A stretch of DNA of 64,000 nucleotides from Gordionus sp. m RMFG-2023 (Eukaryota; Nematomorpha; Gordioida; Chordodea; Parachordodidae), in assembly GCF_954871325.1 (NCBI RefSeq), contig NC_088775.1, positions 63,217,561 through 63,281,560 on the forward strand, written 5' to 3'. Within the stretch, counting starts at the first letter, position 1; each line of letters begins with the position of its first letter. Below are positions 10,704 through 21,828 of the stretch, in pieces. The notes beneath the pieces are model-generated. The model was not told the origin of the DNA. It did no database searches and saw nothing but the letters and a program-made list of their open reading frames with translations. Both the position numbers and the translations under genes were made by a program.

Positions 10704-11585
10704 AAAACGTTACGTTTTTAAATCTTTATAACTCTAAAACGCGTCATCGTTCTTTTTATGAAATCTATTTTATTGTGTATCTTAATAATCTCAAAATATT
10801 TTAAATTTTAAAAATGTAGTCGGGACACTCATCTTTTTAAAAATTTCTCCTAAATCATAAACTATAACATAAAAATATTTCAGTATTATCAAAGAAATCT
10901 CATTATTAAATGCCACTAACAATATAAGCATTTACGGTAATTTTATAAATTAATTATTTTATCAAGAGAAGATCTGATAATTATAAAATTATGCCATGAG
11001 AAGAAAAATTGGATAGAAGTTTCATTCCTGAATTTTCCAGAAGAAAGATGAATATTAGTCCAGTTCAACAGATGTAGAGAAACTTCAAGATACGGGTTCC
11101 ATATATCGAAAAACTATCAAGTAATAGGCTAAAACCTTTTGAATCTTACAAACTTGAAAAAAAAAAGTAATAGGCTACAACCTTTTGAATCTTACAAACT
11201 TGAAAAAAAATTGGTAAAATATGGCCCTTAATATCAAATTGGCGTTTATTGTCAGGTTCATGCAAGAAAAAAAAGGATAGATTAATTACATAAATTTTTA
11301 TTATTTTAATAATTATACGGATCTCAAAATATGCTTTGTGTTTTCCATTATAATTAATAATTACGAAAAAAATTTGAAAAAAAGGCGAGCGTCCGGCTAA
11401 AGATCAATATAATGGGAACATGTCTAGCCTATTTTTAAATAAATAAATAAAAAAATTTTTGTCCAATATTATTATTTCAAATTTTTTAAAAAACGATTTA
11501 ATCTAATTATTTGAAAAAATTGAGGATACGAAACTTCATAAATAGCAAGTGACGTGTTTTAGAGTTACAAAAATTTAAAAACATT
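10703..11585. mobile_element. Degenerate inverted-repeat element (~0.9 kb)
   Basis: The stretch acgttacgttttt…taactctaaaacgcgtc (10,706-10,745) recurs inverted at 11,542-11,583. A second matching pair (tcgggacactcatcttttt at ~10,824 and its inverse near 11,375-11,400) continues the arms inward. The interior shows no coding capacity. A foldback/MITE-type element is the simplest reading. Ends and target duplication are not resolved. Confidence 0.5.
11120..11210. repeat. 46-bp tandem duplication
   Basis: Two direct copies of agtaataggctaaaacctt… through …acaaacttgaaaaaaa, differing by one substitution. It lies inside the inverted-repeat element's interior. Confidence 0.8.
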
Positions 11586-11708
11586 ACGTTAAATAAATAT
11601 AGAAACGTCAATTAGGCTGGTTTCTCGTTTTTTGAAAAAGGTCTCAACTTGCTAAATGAGTTACAATATAATTAGTGAGTTTAAAGAATTTCTTTAGAAA
11701 AATAGAGA

Positions 11709-12112
11709 TCGGGAAAAATATTATCAGCTAGGAATTTCCAAAAGGTGACAAATTTATTGTTAATATATTTAAAATATAAAAACATAATAAAGATGAACTA
11801 TTTATTAAGAAGTAATTGGATAAGTAGTAAAGAATTTTAATACTTTATATTAATTATACCGATCATTCGTCAAATATGAATCAGTATTGCATACGTGATA
11901 ATTAATTCATGATATTACTCGGGAAAAATATTATCAGCTAGGAAATTCCAAAGGTTCCCAATATATTTAAAATATAAAAACATAATAAAGATGAACTATT
12001 TATTAAGAAGTAAGTGGATGAGTAGTAAAGAATTTTAATACTTTATATTAATTATATCGATCATTTGTCAAATATAAATCAGTATTGCATACGTGATAAT
12101 TAATTCATGAAA
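11709..12112. repeat. ~205-bp tandem duplication
   Basis: The block beginning tcgggaaaaatattatc (11,709) is repeated from 11,919 with few differences, through aattaattcatgatattac. The second copy lacks a short internal piece and abuts the 14-bp minisatellite end at 12,113. Confidence 0.85.
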
Positions 12113-12382
12113 TTACATTCGCGATAATGAATTCGCTGTAATGCATTCGAGATAATATATTCGCTGTAATGCATTTGCGATAATAATTTCGCGGTATTGC
12201 ATTAGCTCTAATGCAATCGCGCTAAGACATTCGCTATAATGTCTTCGCTCTAATACATTCGCTATGATGCATTCGCTGTAATGCATTCGCGGTAATGCAT
12301 TCGCTATAATATCTTTTCGCGGTAATCAACATTCGCGATAATGCATTTCGCGGAAAAAGTTTCGCGGTATTGACGTGATACG
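12113..12382 (-). repeat. Orphan MULE-type minisatellite terminus
   Basis: Period-14 array of units such as attcgcgataatgc / attcgctgtaatgc ending in ttcgcggtattgacgtgatacg. The terminal sequence, inverted, is cgtatcacgtcaat, close to the cgtatcaggtcaattcagcg end of the MULE at 19,873-29,086 and of the foldback at 44,930-47,317. No partner end or 9-bp duplication was found upstream, so this is a lone or truncated end. Confidence 0.75.
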
Positions 12383-12389
12383 AATAAAA

Positions 12390-13678
12390 AGTAAGTAGAC
12401 ATATAGTTTATAATCCTTTATTATATACAGTTGATTATAAAATATTAGATAAAATGCCACTTTTATAGACGTATTTGACAGTTATAATATATTACAGCTA
12501 ATATTATAATGAATTTTACTAATAAATGCTTTTGATAATAAATATAGTAACAATTTGCTTTTAAGTTAAACATTTTATTATTCATTTTACAATATATGTA
12601 ATAAATTTGATATCTTTTCTTTTCTTTTTTACGTTAGGAAAGCTATTTTTTTCTTTTTCAAAAAACAGTTTTGGGTTAAATTTTTAATACAAGTTTATTT
12701 TTGATATTTTTACAAACTACTATTATTTTAAGATATAATATACCATCTGAGGTGGTGCGACAATATATAAAATCTTAATTGTTTCATCATATTATTCTGG
12801 TCCTTATTTTATAGTTAGAAAATATTTCATTTCTAATATGGCATCCTTGCCGTGTAAATAACTCCAGGCTTCAATATATTTGTATAATTATTTCTTCCAA
12901 AGATTATTAGTGTTTTTATTTTATCAATTTATCCAACATAAAAAATTCTGATATGGCTATTACTGCAAATTAACCAGCATCTATTATTTGCTTTGCTATG
13001 TAATTTAATATTATTACTACAACGGCTGAGAGCATATGATTACATATTTTAGATAAACAATAATGGTCAACTGTGTAGTCGTTTATATATTATATATCAT
13101 TTAAAATGGATGTTAATCTTTTAGAAATTTAATATCTCACAATAATTTTCTCGATTACTTATCTAGCTACCATCATGTCATCTAAAAGGAAGCTATAACC
13201 ACTTAATAGTTTTATGATTTGGATGGTCGTTTATACTCTCTTCTTCAAGAATTGCTGATTTGGTTTAGGCCTATAAATTTTTCCTTATTAGTCCATTCTA
13301 TAAATGTGTAATGGTAACAGAGAGTTATATTAGTTTGATAACCTTTTGTCAATGTAAGTTGCTAAAAATTATATTATTGCATTATGTGGTTTAAAAACTA
13401 TTATCAATTGACGCATATGTATGAATTAATTAATCTTTTTTATCACTTGTAATTCTTTAGACGCAAATTTTTTTTATATCAGCAATCGAAAATATTTTAT
13501 ACTGTAATAAATAGATTTTGTATTAAAATATTTTATTTTTAGAAATGTTTTGTATTGTTTTAATTATTTATATGGCAGTTTATTTTGTATGCATAATATT
13601 AATAAATGAGAAAATTAAAAATCAGAATAATTGTTCAGAGTTAAAAAATTTAAAAAATGTATAATATATTTATATAAA
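12390..13678. other. AT-rich DNA, no gene seen
   Basis: No open frame, domain or paired repeat recognised. Confidence 0.5.
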
Positions 13679-13679
13679 A

Positions 13680-13780
13680 CTCGACCGAAGGCCCGCAAAT
13701 TGGGGGGCATGGGGGCGAAGGCCCCTATAAAAATTTTTTAGTTGAGCCCCCTTAGATTGTAAAGGCTAACGACGCCCCTG
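13680..13780. mobile_element. hAT-type terminus fragment
   Basis: GC-rich end reading inward (from the right) as CAGGGGCGTCGTTAGCC and containing gcccgcaaattggggggcat and gggggcgaaggcccct. The CAGGGGC start and internal GGGGGC repeats are typical of hAT ends. The other end of this element was not found. Confidence 0.5.
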
Positions 13781-13789
13781 ATATTAAAC

Positions 13790-14780
13790 ACTTGTTACAT
13801 TTATTATCACATTCTGATTTATTATCATATTGTATTATTCCATCTTCTTCATTTGACTCCTCACTTGTACATGCGATATCATCGACTGTTTCATTTAATT
13901 CTGGTACCAAATCTATACACTGGCAAATGAATATAATTCGTTATGAAATTTAACACTCAATATATATGCCAATTGTGCCAGTTTTTCCAAGGCCTTTTCA
14001 GAAATACCTTTACTATTTATTTCATCATAATGTCTTGTTTGCAAATATTGCACATTCAAGATAAGCTCTCAATTCGCAGAAAGTAGTTCCTACAAGCTGT
14101 TTATAATTTGATCAATTTATAGGACGAAATAGTTCGAACCTATAAAGGTCAATCGATTCTTGAGGACGTTCATCTTGGCATTTGTCACTATATATTCTCT
14201 TCGCTCGTCCTATTCGATCTTTTTACAAAGCATTTTGTACTCAGATACTCTCCGGGACTTATAAATATGAAAATGTTTCATTTAAATTAGCAGCCATTTT
14301 ATTGCTTTATTTTGAATCGATGTAATAATCAGAAGATTTAGCATCTTCTTTCATTTTCCATGGTGACAAAGTACCTAATTTTTAAGTTTGAAGATATGAC
14401 AGTGGCCCCATTATTTTAAAAATTTCCAAATATATTATAGCTGTACATAGAGTCTTAAATTTACATAAATAATCAAGTTTTTGTCTCAAATTATTTATTA
14501 TCTATTATAAATGGAAGTGCCTTTATCGTTATTGGAAGCAAGCTATCTTTACCATATATCCATCTAAGGGCTTTTTCACATGCACCACCTTATCTCACCT
14601 ATTTTTTGCAGCCTTCTCAACTTATTTTGGCCAGATGAATTATTCTGTTTCACCCAAGCATTTATCCTTTTATCTGATTCACCGACCTGGATTTTATTTG
14701 ATTTTAATGAATTGAGAACAAGAAATGTTGGCTATATTATTTCTACAATAAATCAATGTATTAAAATATAATATAATAAA
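13790..14780 (-). pseudogene. Degenerate hAT (ZMYM/DUF4371-type) transposase
   Basis: Read on the minus strand, short matches to the C-terminal half of ZMYM-like hAT transposases appear in several frames: an Arg-Trp region followed by a Leu-Gln-Thr/Leu-Asp segment, then basic Arg-Lys-Arg…Glu-Arg-Pro-Gln and Asp-Leu-Tyr-Arg-Phe-Glu stretches (near 14,110-14,230). Stops and frame changes are frequent. The frame 14,580-14,771 on the plus strand is a shadow. Old, inactive copy. Confidence 0.4.
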
Positions 14781-15009
14781 TTAATCAAAACTTAGCTTTC
14801 ACTCTACTCAAACGGAAGCGTTTTCATTTGAAAAAAAACAAAGAAAAGAACGTGGTAATGATATGTAGCGTCAAACGACGTTATTGATATATTATGCATT
14901 AAAATATAGTAAACGACATGACAATTCTCAAGGAATGTGATATTCAAATCATAAAGATATCATATCATTAAAAATAAATAAATGATAAGAGAAAATAATG
15001 TGAACATAA

Positions 15010-16434
15010 TAATAATTTATTTCTAATCGGCCTCTATTTTGATATTTTCCTCTGATCGGCCGTAAAAATCGACATTTTCTCGCGGAACCGTACTGTTAAA
15101 CCGCTAAAAACCTGTATTTTTTATCGAACCTAAACCACTAAAATAATTTATAGCCGAACCTGAACCGAACCGCTAAAATGCCTCTGAACCGGTTCGAGCC
15201 TCATGATTTTATGCCTAATAAAATAATGTGTAAATTATTACTAGCATATTGTAAAATTTTTAATTATATTGGAACTGTTTTAAAGATTATTATCAATTAC
15301 ATTTGATTGATAAGTGTCAGTCATAATTTTTATAAACTTTAGAATATTGCCATTTTACAGCATTTTTTAAATATTTTAAGCTTATAAATTATATTACCTA
15401 GAGAAAATTAAATCCAATATATAAATTATTTATATATAGTATTATAAATGACACATCAAAATGTAATATCACTGATTGTTAAATAAATATGAAAGGCCAT
15501 CATAAATCTTGAGCGTCACAAAAAAAACTACCATCTAGAATTTGATAAAATTAACAAAATATCACAACAAAAGTCTAATAAAATAAAAAAGTTTAAGATG
15601 TCATCAAGCCAATAGACGATAGAAGAAGCATTAAAAGAACAAACAATATCAATAAAACTTAATTAAAAAAAAATAATAGATGATTGTACTGAGTTGGTCA
15701 CTTTTAATAGCAGACCATTCAAATTAATCGATGATAGCGGGTTTAAAAAATTCTTGATCCTTATTAGAAGCCGTGGGTAAAATTAAAATTAATTCTCAAA
15801 ATATTTAATCTAATGTTGCAGAATATAAGCCTTAAGTATTTGGTAAAATATAATCAAAGATATAAATATTATAGGTAATTTTTCTAAAGAACCTAGGTTA
15901 AATAAAACTATGAATATTTTAAACTATTAGAGAAATCAGAGTAATCGATGCTCAGAATTATGTAAATTGTGTGATATCATACTGGCAGTGCCAGCTACCC
16001 AAGTTAGTGTGGAAATATGTTTTTCAACAATTAAATTTATACTATCTCTTTATAGATGTAATTTGAGTGAGAACGAATTTTGAAAATATATTAATTGTGC
16101 GGCTTAATAATAAATTTTAAGTAAAGTTAAATATTGTTCATATTAAAATTAATCATGATATTTATTTGTATGATTTATAATTTAAATATTATTTTATAAT
16201 ATGCAATTAATAAAAATGAAGGTTTTATGTGTGTTTTTTATTTTAATGATGAAATAAAAAAAATATACCTCCCTATACATAATTCGAATGTAGATTTGAA
16301 TACAAAAATGTTCAAACCGGTTTTTAGAGGTTCGAACCGAACCGATATATTTATTTTTTACGAATCGAACCTGAACCTTGAACCGTTATTTTTATCCGAA
16401 CCTGAACCGATATTTGTTTCGGTTTGGATCCCTG
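15010..16434 (+). mobile_element. Fossil hAT element
   Basis: Both margins carry repeated GAACCGAACC/GGTTCGAACC-type subterminal motifs (15,100-15,200 and 16,310-16,434), and the right end reads …ggatccctg, i.e. CAGGGATCC inverted. Inside, 15,985-16,110 translates on the plus strand to a hAT dimerisation relic (PATQVSVEICFSTIKF … LYRCNLSENEF). The rest is decayed. A similar right-end fragment lies near 48,950-49,013. The left boundary is approximate. Confidence 0.6.
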
Positions 16435-16456
16435 ATTATAAATACAATATAATATA

Positions 16457-16677
16457 CATTGTTGTGATGATTTAATGAAACATATTGACGATTAAATTAA
16501 AACCCATCCATATAAAATTATTTTCTTTGCAAAAATAATTAAAATATAGACAAAGCATTATTGAAATTTCTTTTATTATTCCTTTTGTTATTTTAATTAT
16601 TTTTAGCAAACAAAATAATTTTATATGGATGAGTTTTAATTTAATCGTCAATATATTTCATAATCATCACAACACTG
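16457..16677. mobile_element. 221-bp MITE with TA duplication
   Basis: Near-perfect palindrome of two ~75-bp arms: cattgttgtgatgatttaat at the left and its inverse, ending tcatcacaacactg, at the right. The flanks are TA on both sides (16,455-16,456 and 16,678-16,679). A TA duplication and CAGTGTTGTG-type ends suit a Tc1/mariner-related MITE. It lies between two hAT fossils. Confidence 0.8.
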
Positions 16678-16742
16678 TAGCGAATAAAAAGATATTTTTA
16701 TTTATAATAAATTTTTCTTATTAATTTTTATAAACAATTGCT

Positions 16743-17893
16743 TTAAAAATTTTCATCTGATAGACAGGAACGATTGACAATTAATACGGCATTAGCTATA
16801 CTAAAAACGCGCTCTGCAGGGGCAGATGACGGGATTGCGGTATTATACTTAATAAACAACTCTTTTAACGTGGGGAATGTATTAAAAACATTAATTGTTT
16901 TGTCCTTTGCTTCAAAAAATTGAGATAAATTATCCTCCTCCAATCCATCCTCTACTTCCTCGTCAAAAAAAAGGATATCTTGAAATTAACAGTTCTTGCA
17001 TTATCATTTCTAGGGTTTTCAATAAAGCTATAAGTTTTTTTTATAAGTTCGTTCTGTCGAAGTTTAATCCATGGTCAGAAGTTTGAATACTGGATGTATA
17101 ATTGCAGAAAGAAATTATTGATCTTCATATATATATGTTCAAATCTTTAAAAAAAAAAAAATTTAGCGATAGGTTCCTTTTATTAATCCCATTTAATACT
17201 TCGTCCATCAATGGTTGACCATATTTTAAGCCACTAATTTTTTTTAATTTTAAAATAACTATCGTTATCGTTGGCGTCAAGTATCCCAAATGAATTTTTT
17301 CTTCAAAATAATGATTTTGCTTAGTTATATTATATTATATAAAAAATTAATATTAGAATCAAATGTCGTTTTAAATTGGAACTTGAAGATTTTGAAACTG
17401 ATATAATTTTTGGGCACATTTTACATTTGGTAAGTATTGAATTAGTTCCTTCAATATAGGATGTTACTGTCAAATATTTATCATATTTGGGACATTGTGT
17501 TAATTCATCTGATTTTGAATTTACAGAATCAGATGATGAAATAATAATATCCATGCTTATGCTGATCTATTAAATTAAAATATAAACAATAATATCCAAA
17601 TTAATAAACTATAATAATGGCGTGTTAAAAAAATTGAAATGTGAAAAAGGAACAATAGATTATAAAATATATAAGACTTTTTTCTTAAAAGGATTAATAT
17701 TAGATTTTTCAAATAAATAAAAATAAAGTGTTTTTAAAATTGAGCGAACATTAAATTCGAACGCGTTCATCATAAAAAAAGAATGCGTTCAAGTTCAAAG
17801 TTCGTCAAAAATAAAAGGAATGCCGTTCATCATTTTTTTCAAAAAATCGAACTTCGTTCACGGTTCAAATGAACGCGTTCGTTTACAACACTA
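16743..17893 (-). pseudogene. Deleted hAT: BED finger and dimerisation fragments
   Basis: Minus-strand relics of one hAT gene. 17,330-17,554 encodes the N-terminal finger region (CPKYDKYLTVTSY … CKMCPK … LKRHL). 16,743-16,943 encodes the C-terminal dimerisation block (AIPSSAPAERVFSIANAVL). The catalytic middle is missing. The 5' side is closed by a terminus at 17,741-17,893 rich in GAACGCGTTC motifs and ending gtttacaacacta. A second finger fragment lies inverted at 29,430-29,720. Broken and presumably inactive. Confidence 0.65.
17741..17893. repeat. hAT end with GAACGCGTTC motifs
   Basis: Subterminal block with several GAACGCGTTC / GTTCAAAGTTCG units. It is an inverted copy of 19,016-19,166, so the two ends come from the same family. 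Confidence 0.7.
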
Positions 17894-18157
17894 TGTAGTA
17901 GTATATATTTATAATTATAATAATTTTTATTTTATAAATTACGTATTTACTCTGGGAAGGTTTCACAGACCTTAATCAGTCACAAAATGCTTTTATATTA
18001 AAAACTACTCAACAAACCAAAATAGCTGAAATTTGGAATATAGATTCTAAGATATATTTAATGAAGCTACAGAAAATTCCAGATCATAATAATTAACTGT
18101 TTTATGTAATATCGCATGTCTGGGTATAGACCCCAGAAGTATTGAAAGGTTAATAAA

Positions 18158-18280
18158 CAGTGTTGTGATGATTTGATGTAACATATTGACGATTTAATTT
18201 AAACACATGCATATATAATTATAATCTTTACAAATGTACAACAAAAGAAATAATATAATTATATATGCATGTGTTTAATT
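18158..18280. mobile_element. Partial MITE related to 16,457-16,677
   Basis: Begins cagtgttgtgatgatttgat, continues with a ~60-bp arm and its inverse (acacatgcatatata … tatatatgcatgtgt), then loses similarity before the expected right end. One-ended copy of the TA-type MITE. Confidence 0.65.
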
Positions 18281-18305
18281 TGTTAATGTATAATGCTAAT
18301 TGCCT

Positions 18306-19000
18306 ATTTAAGAAAAATCATTAATTTATATGGACATACATGTGTTTGTAATTATATTATTTTTTTTCTTCACCTAATCATTTTTATTGTAAATTTTAGT
18401 TGACATTTTAAATAAACGACGACATTATTTTATTGTGTTTATTTTATTAAACATGTATGTTGTTGTGTATTTTATTTATTTCAGAGTCCTGCAGGCCCTG
18501 CCCTAAGGTACACGGGCCAAGCCGTATTTTGATTTTTTTAAATATTCCAAGGCCGGGCTTGAAATTTTTTGAAAAAAATATCAGGGCCATATAATATTTT
18601 CAAACAAAATAGTTTGAAATCGCTTTATCAGCTATAAAAAATAAATATAATATATTTAAAAAAATCCGGGCCGAACCTGAAAATATAAAAGCCGGGCCGA
18701 AAAAAATTATTGAAAAAAAAATCCGGGCCGTGCAAATGGTAGTTTCTGATTTATTTGTAATATAATTTTTTGATAAATTTTTAAATAGATATATGCTTAT
18801 ATTATTTTGACGTATAAAATTAAAAAGATTTAAAAGAGAAAATAAATATATACTGAATTAAAAATATACAGATATAAAAAGAAAAGTAAAATTGAGGGTC
18901 TAATGTTAAGCAACAAATATAAAAAGAAAATAAAAAAAAATCACCTAATTAATATAAGAATATAAAAACGATAAAGTGAAAAATAAAATAAGGGATATAT
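18306..19000. repeat. Dispersed AT-rich repeat, copy A
   Basis: Shares landmarks with copy B at 36,744-37,110: aagaaaaatcattaattta, ttattgtgtttattt…acatgtatgtt, ggggtctaat…agcaacaaa, tcacctaattaatataagaa. Copy A is split by the 267-bp element at 18,482-18,748; copy B lacks it. No coding capacity. Confidence 0.75.
18482..18748. mobile_element. 267-bp non-autonomous hAT-like element
   Basis: Ends CAGAGTCC…and…TTTCTG (inverted CAGAAA) with a perfect 8-bp duplication ATTTATTT (18,474-18,481 and 18,749-18,756). The interior is AT-rich with repeated GGGCCGGGCT / ATCCGGGCCG motifs. The uninterrupted paralogue near 36,900 acts as an empty site. Related sequences: 9039-9236 and 54,842-55,012. Confidence 0.85.
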
Positions 19001-19015
19001 TTTATATTATAAAAT

Positions 19016-19166
19016 AGTGCTTGAACGCGTTCGTGAACGAAGTTCGTTTTTCTGAAAAAAATGATGAACGGCGTTCCTTTTATTTTTGACGAACTTTGAA
19101 CGTGAAGGCGTTCCTTAGAAGAACGCGTTCAAATTTAACGTTCGTTCAATTTAAAAACACTTCTTG
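19016..19166. repeat. Solo hAT end with GAACGCGTTC motifs
   Basis: Starts tagtgcttgaacgcgttcg and matches the inverse of 17,741-17,893 over its whole length. No transposase is attached, so this is a solo or truncated end. Confidence 0.65.
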
Positions 19167-19256
19167 TTTTTATTATTTGAAAAATTTAATATTAATTTGA
19201 TTTTTTTAAGAAAAAAGTGAGGGGCATTTTATAAATATATTAAAATTTGGAAAACC

Positions 19257-19622
19257 AAAGAGATTTCCGTGTACACCAGACTCAGAATTTACAATTCTAC
19301 TATAATCCCTATATTGTTATTTGGTGGGGACTTATGGGAAATCAATAAGACAGAGAATAGAAGACTGCAATCATTCATAAATAATTGCCTCCGAACTATA
19401 AATGACATTTTTTACCCAAAAGTGATATCAAATAATAATTTATGGAGAACATCAAAACATACCCCAATTCATATTACCTTAAAGAAACGTCGTGTCCAAT
19501 TCCTAGCTAACATCATAAGGAACTCGGGCAATAATCTAATTCACGATGCCATTACATGGCCTACACTTCTAATAAGAAAGAATACACAAAATATAAATCT
19601 TTATGGTATTATAAAACTATAA
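19257..19622 (+). pseudogene. 3' end of an APE-type LINE ORF
   Basis: About 120 codons matching the C-terminal end of APE/RT LINE polyproteins: RLRIYNSTIIPILLFGGDLW, then RRLQSFINNCLR, ISNNNLW, RRVQFLANIIRNSG and DAITWPT. The preceding RT is absent, so this is a 5'-truncated copy, as LINE insertions often are. The AT-rich tail runs to roughly 19,850, directly beside the MULE's left duplication. It may belong to the same RTE-like family as 31,443-34,458. Confidence 0.75.
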
Positions 19623-19872
19623 AAGATGTGATGGAGCTAAACTTAAATATGAAACAATTTATCAAATTAAATAATTGTAAAAATTACAACAAAAAACTTT
19701 TCCGGATTAAGGATAGATATTTTAAATGAAAAATTTCTGAGCTTGATTAAAATTCATATCATTAATCTAACTTAATATTTTCTAAACCTTAATATGTGCC
19801 GCTATTAGATCAGGACAAATCGTAATTCAATTGGTATGTACTTTAAATTTTAATTTTTGATAGTAATGATTC

Positions 19873-20330
19873 GGTTCCATGTCAATTCAGCGAAACTTTT
19901 ATCGCGAAACACTTTTTCGCGAAACTTTTATCGCGATTGTCGTTTATCGCGAATGGATTTTATAGCGAAACTTTTATCGCGAATCCATAATACCGAATAC
20001 TATTCCGCGAATGCAATATCGCGAATTTTTTATAGCGAAACCTTTATACCGCGAATACAATATAGCGAAACAAATATCGCGAATTTTTTATAGCGAAACC
20101 TTTATCGCGAAACCTTTAATGCGAATACATTACCGCGAAACTTTTTTCGCGAATCAATAATCGCGAAAATTTTATAGCAAAACCTTTATCGCGAAACTTT
20201 AATCGCGAATCAATAATCGCGAAAATTTTATAGCGAAGTTATTATCGCGAAACCCAAATCGCGAAGACAATGTAGCGACAATTATTTCGCGAAGATATTA
20301 TAGAGAATTTAATATCGCGATAATTGCTAA
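19873..20330 (+). repeat. MULE left end: 14-bp array
   Basis: About thirty units of CGAAACnTTTATCG type in head-to-tail order with 14-bp spacing. Most junctions are TCGCGA or TAGCGA. Lone substitutions replace the CG in places. No protein is encoded; the apparent short frame 19,857-20,093 is an artefact of the array. Confidence 0.9.
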
Positions 20331-20668
20331 TAATGACTAATTTATTTTGAATCATTTTTTTATAATTATATTATTTGAATAATATTTTTTTTATTCACAT
20401 AGTTTGTAATTTTCTTTTAACCTTAAAAATTTTTTACAATGATTAATTAACTTGGATCTGGTTTATGAAATTTGTTATTTATATACACTTTTTTGGCTAT
20501 CCTTTCCTTTCCTTCGAAGTTCTTATTAGGAACTCAGCTTTATCAATGTATTAATCATTGAGTTTATTAGTTAAATCTTGATATTTACTGGCGAAATTGA
20601 TATCTGGGTAGCATTCCTATTTATTATCTGATGACTTAATATCTATAAATTTATCAATTAATTTTGGC

Positions 20669-21284
20669 CATGGTTAGCAAGTCAGTCAAATGACTAGATT
20701 TTGACGGGTAAATTGAACGGGAGAATATTTGACCTGGTCAAGTGGTCATACATTCTATAAGATCTGAATATAAAAATATGTTTGAAAAAGAAAAAACGAT
20801 ATAAATACATGTGAAATGTGATCACAATGCTTATTGAGTTCCTAATATTAAGGAGAGCATTTTAATCATAGTGAATCTAATGAAGTATGAAATATAATAA
20901 AAAAATTAGGCATACAAGGTGGTGATCAAAATATTTCAAGTTATATCATAAATTTCAGAAATAAAAGCGGCTTGTTTAATAGAAAATCATGGGATAGCAG
21001 TAAATTCCATAAGAAACAATCAGATTTCAAACTCAAGCAGTGGAATTAGCTTTGACCACCATGGCCATTAAGAGAAGTGACATTACTAACAATTTCTAGA
21101 TCTACTTCTTCTTCAGAAAGAAATTGGTCGATTTGTGTCAATAATCTTACTAAAACAGAAATCGAATGAAGATTTAGACAAAAAGAAAATTGATTAAAAA
21201 ATATTAAAGAAAATGATGATATTCAATATAAAATAATATTTAATAGATTTTAACTATATTTGACCGGTCAAATGCACAACCGTG
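20669..21284 (+). mobile_element. Internally deleted hAT, relative of 2065-4834
   Basis: Flanked by ATTTTGGC / GTTTTGGC (20,661-20,668; 21,285-21,292; seven of eight match). The right end atttgaccggtcaaatgcac is the inverse of the left end of the intact hAT. The interior translates in pieces to its C-terminus (INFRNKSGLF, then PWPLREV, then STSSSERNWSI) with stops. It is an inactive deletion derivative, inserted in the MULE. Confidence 0.85.
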
Positions 21285-21828
21285 GTTTTGGCAGTCACTA
21301 TTCTTACAGTGTAGATGAATAAAGTCTACAACATTACTGTTTAGAATATCAATTTTGAATGGCAATTCAAAAATAAATTACATCTAAGTGAAATAAGGGA
21401 TTTCTCCAATTTAAAATATTTATTAATCTTATTATTTTACGATCTTTATAGAAATCTTTTTATCTTTTCTGTTTATTTGAAGGGGGGGGGAAGGGGGCGT
21501 GATAAAATTTTTAGTATAATAACTCGGCATTAATTTAAATATAATATTTTGATATGGGTTCATATTGAATCTTAAATAATTTTAAAATATAATTAAAAAA
21601 ATAGCTACACTAAAAATTAACAAATAATTAATGACATATTTGATAAATTATAACTATTTTAAAAAAAAAGTATTGCCGAAATTTAAAAAAAAAATTTTCT
21701 CGTCTGGCTGGTGCCATTCCTTTGGTTATAAATTATAAATATTTTCACCATTCTTTCCTCTTTATTTCGGAGTCTTATAAAATACGTTATCAAGCAAAAA
21801 TAAGGAGATCTTAACCTTTAAAAATTAT

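Noticed and set aside
12113-12382. CRISPR-like regular array
   Set aside because: Period is 14 bp with no unique spacers, the array lies in a eukaryotic context, and the tip matches the MULE ends.
10083-12391. AATAAAAAG as a 9-bp duplication for the orphan MULE end
   Set aside because: The upstream copy is not followed by any MULE-like tip; AT-rich 9-mers recur by chance here.
16227-16475. Plus-strand ORF over the hAT end
   Set aside because: Translation of the GAACCGAACC-type subterminal repeats, not of a gene.
19857-20093. Open frame across the MULE left array
   Set aside because: Kept open by the repeat composition; low-complexity translation with no start context or domain.
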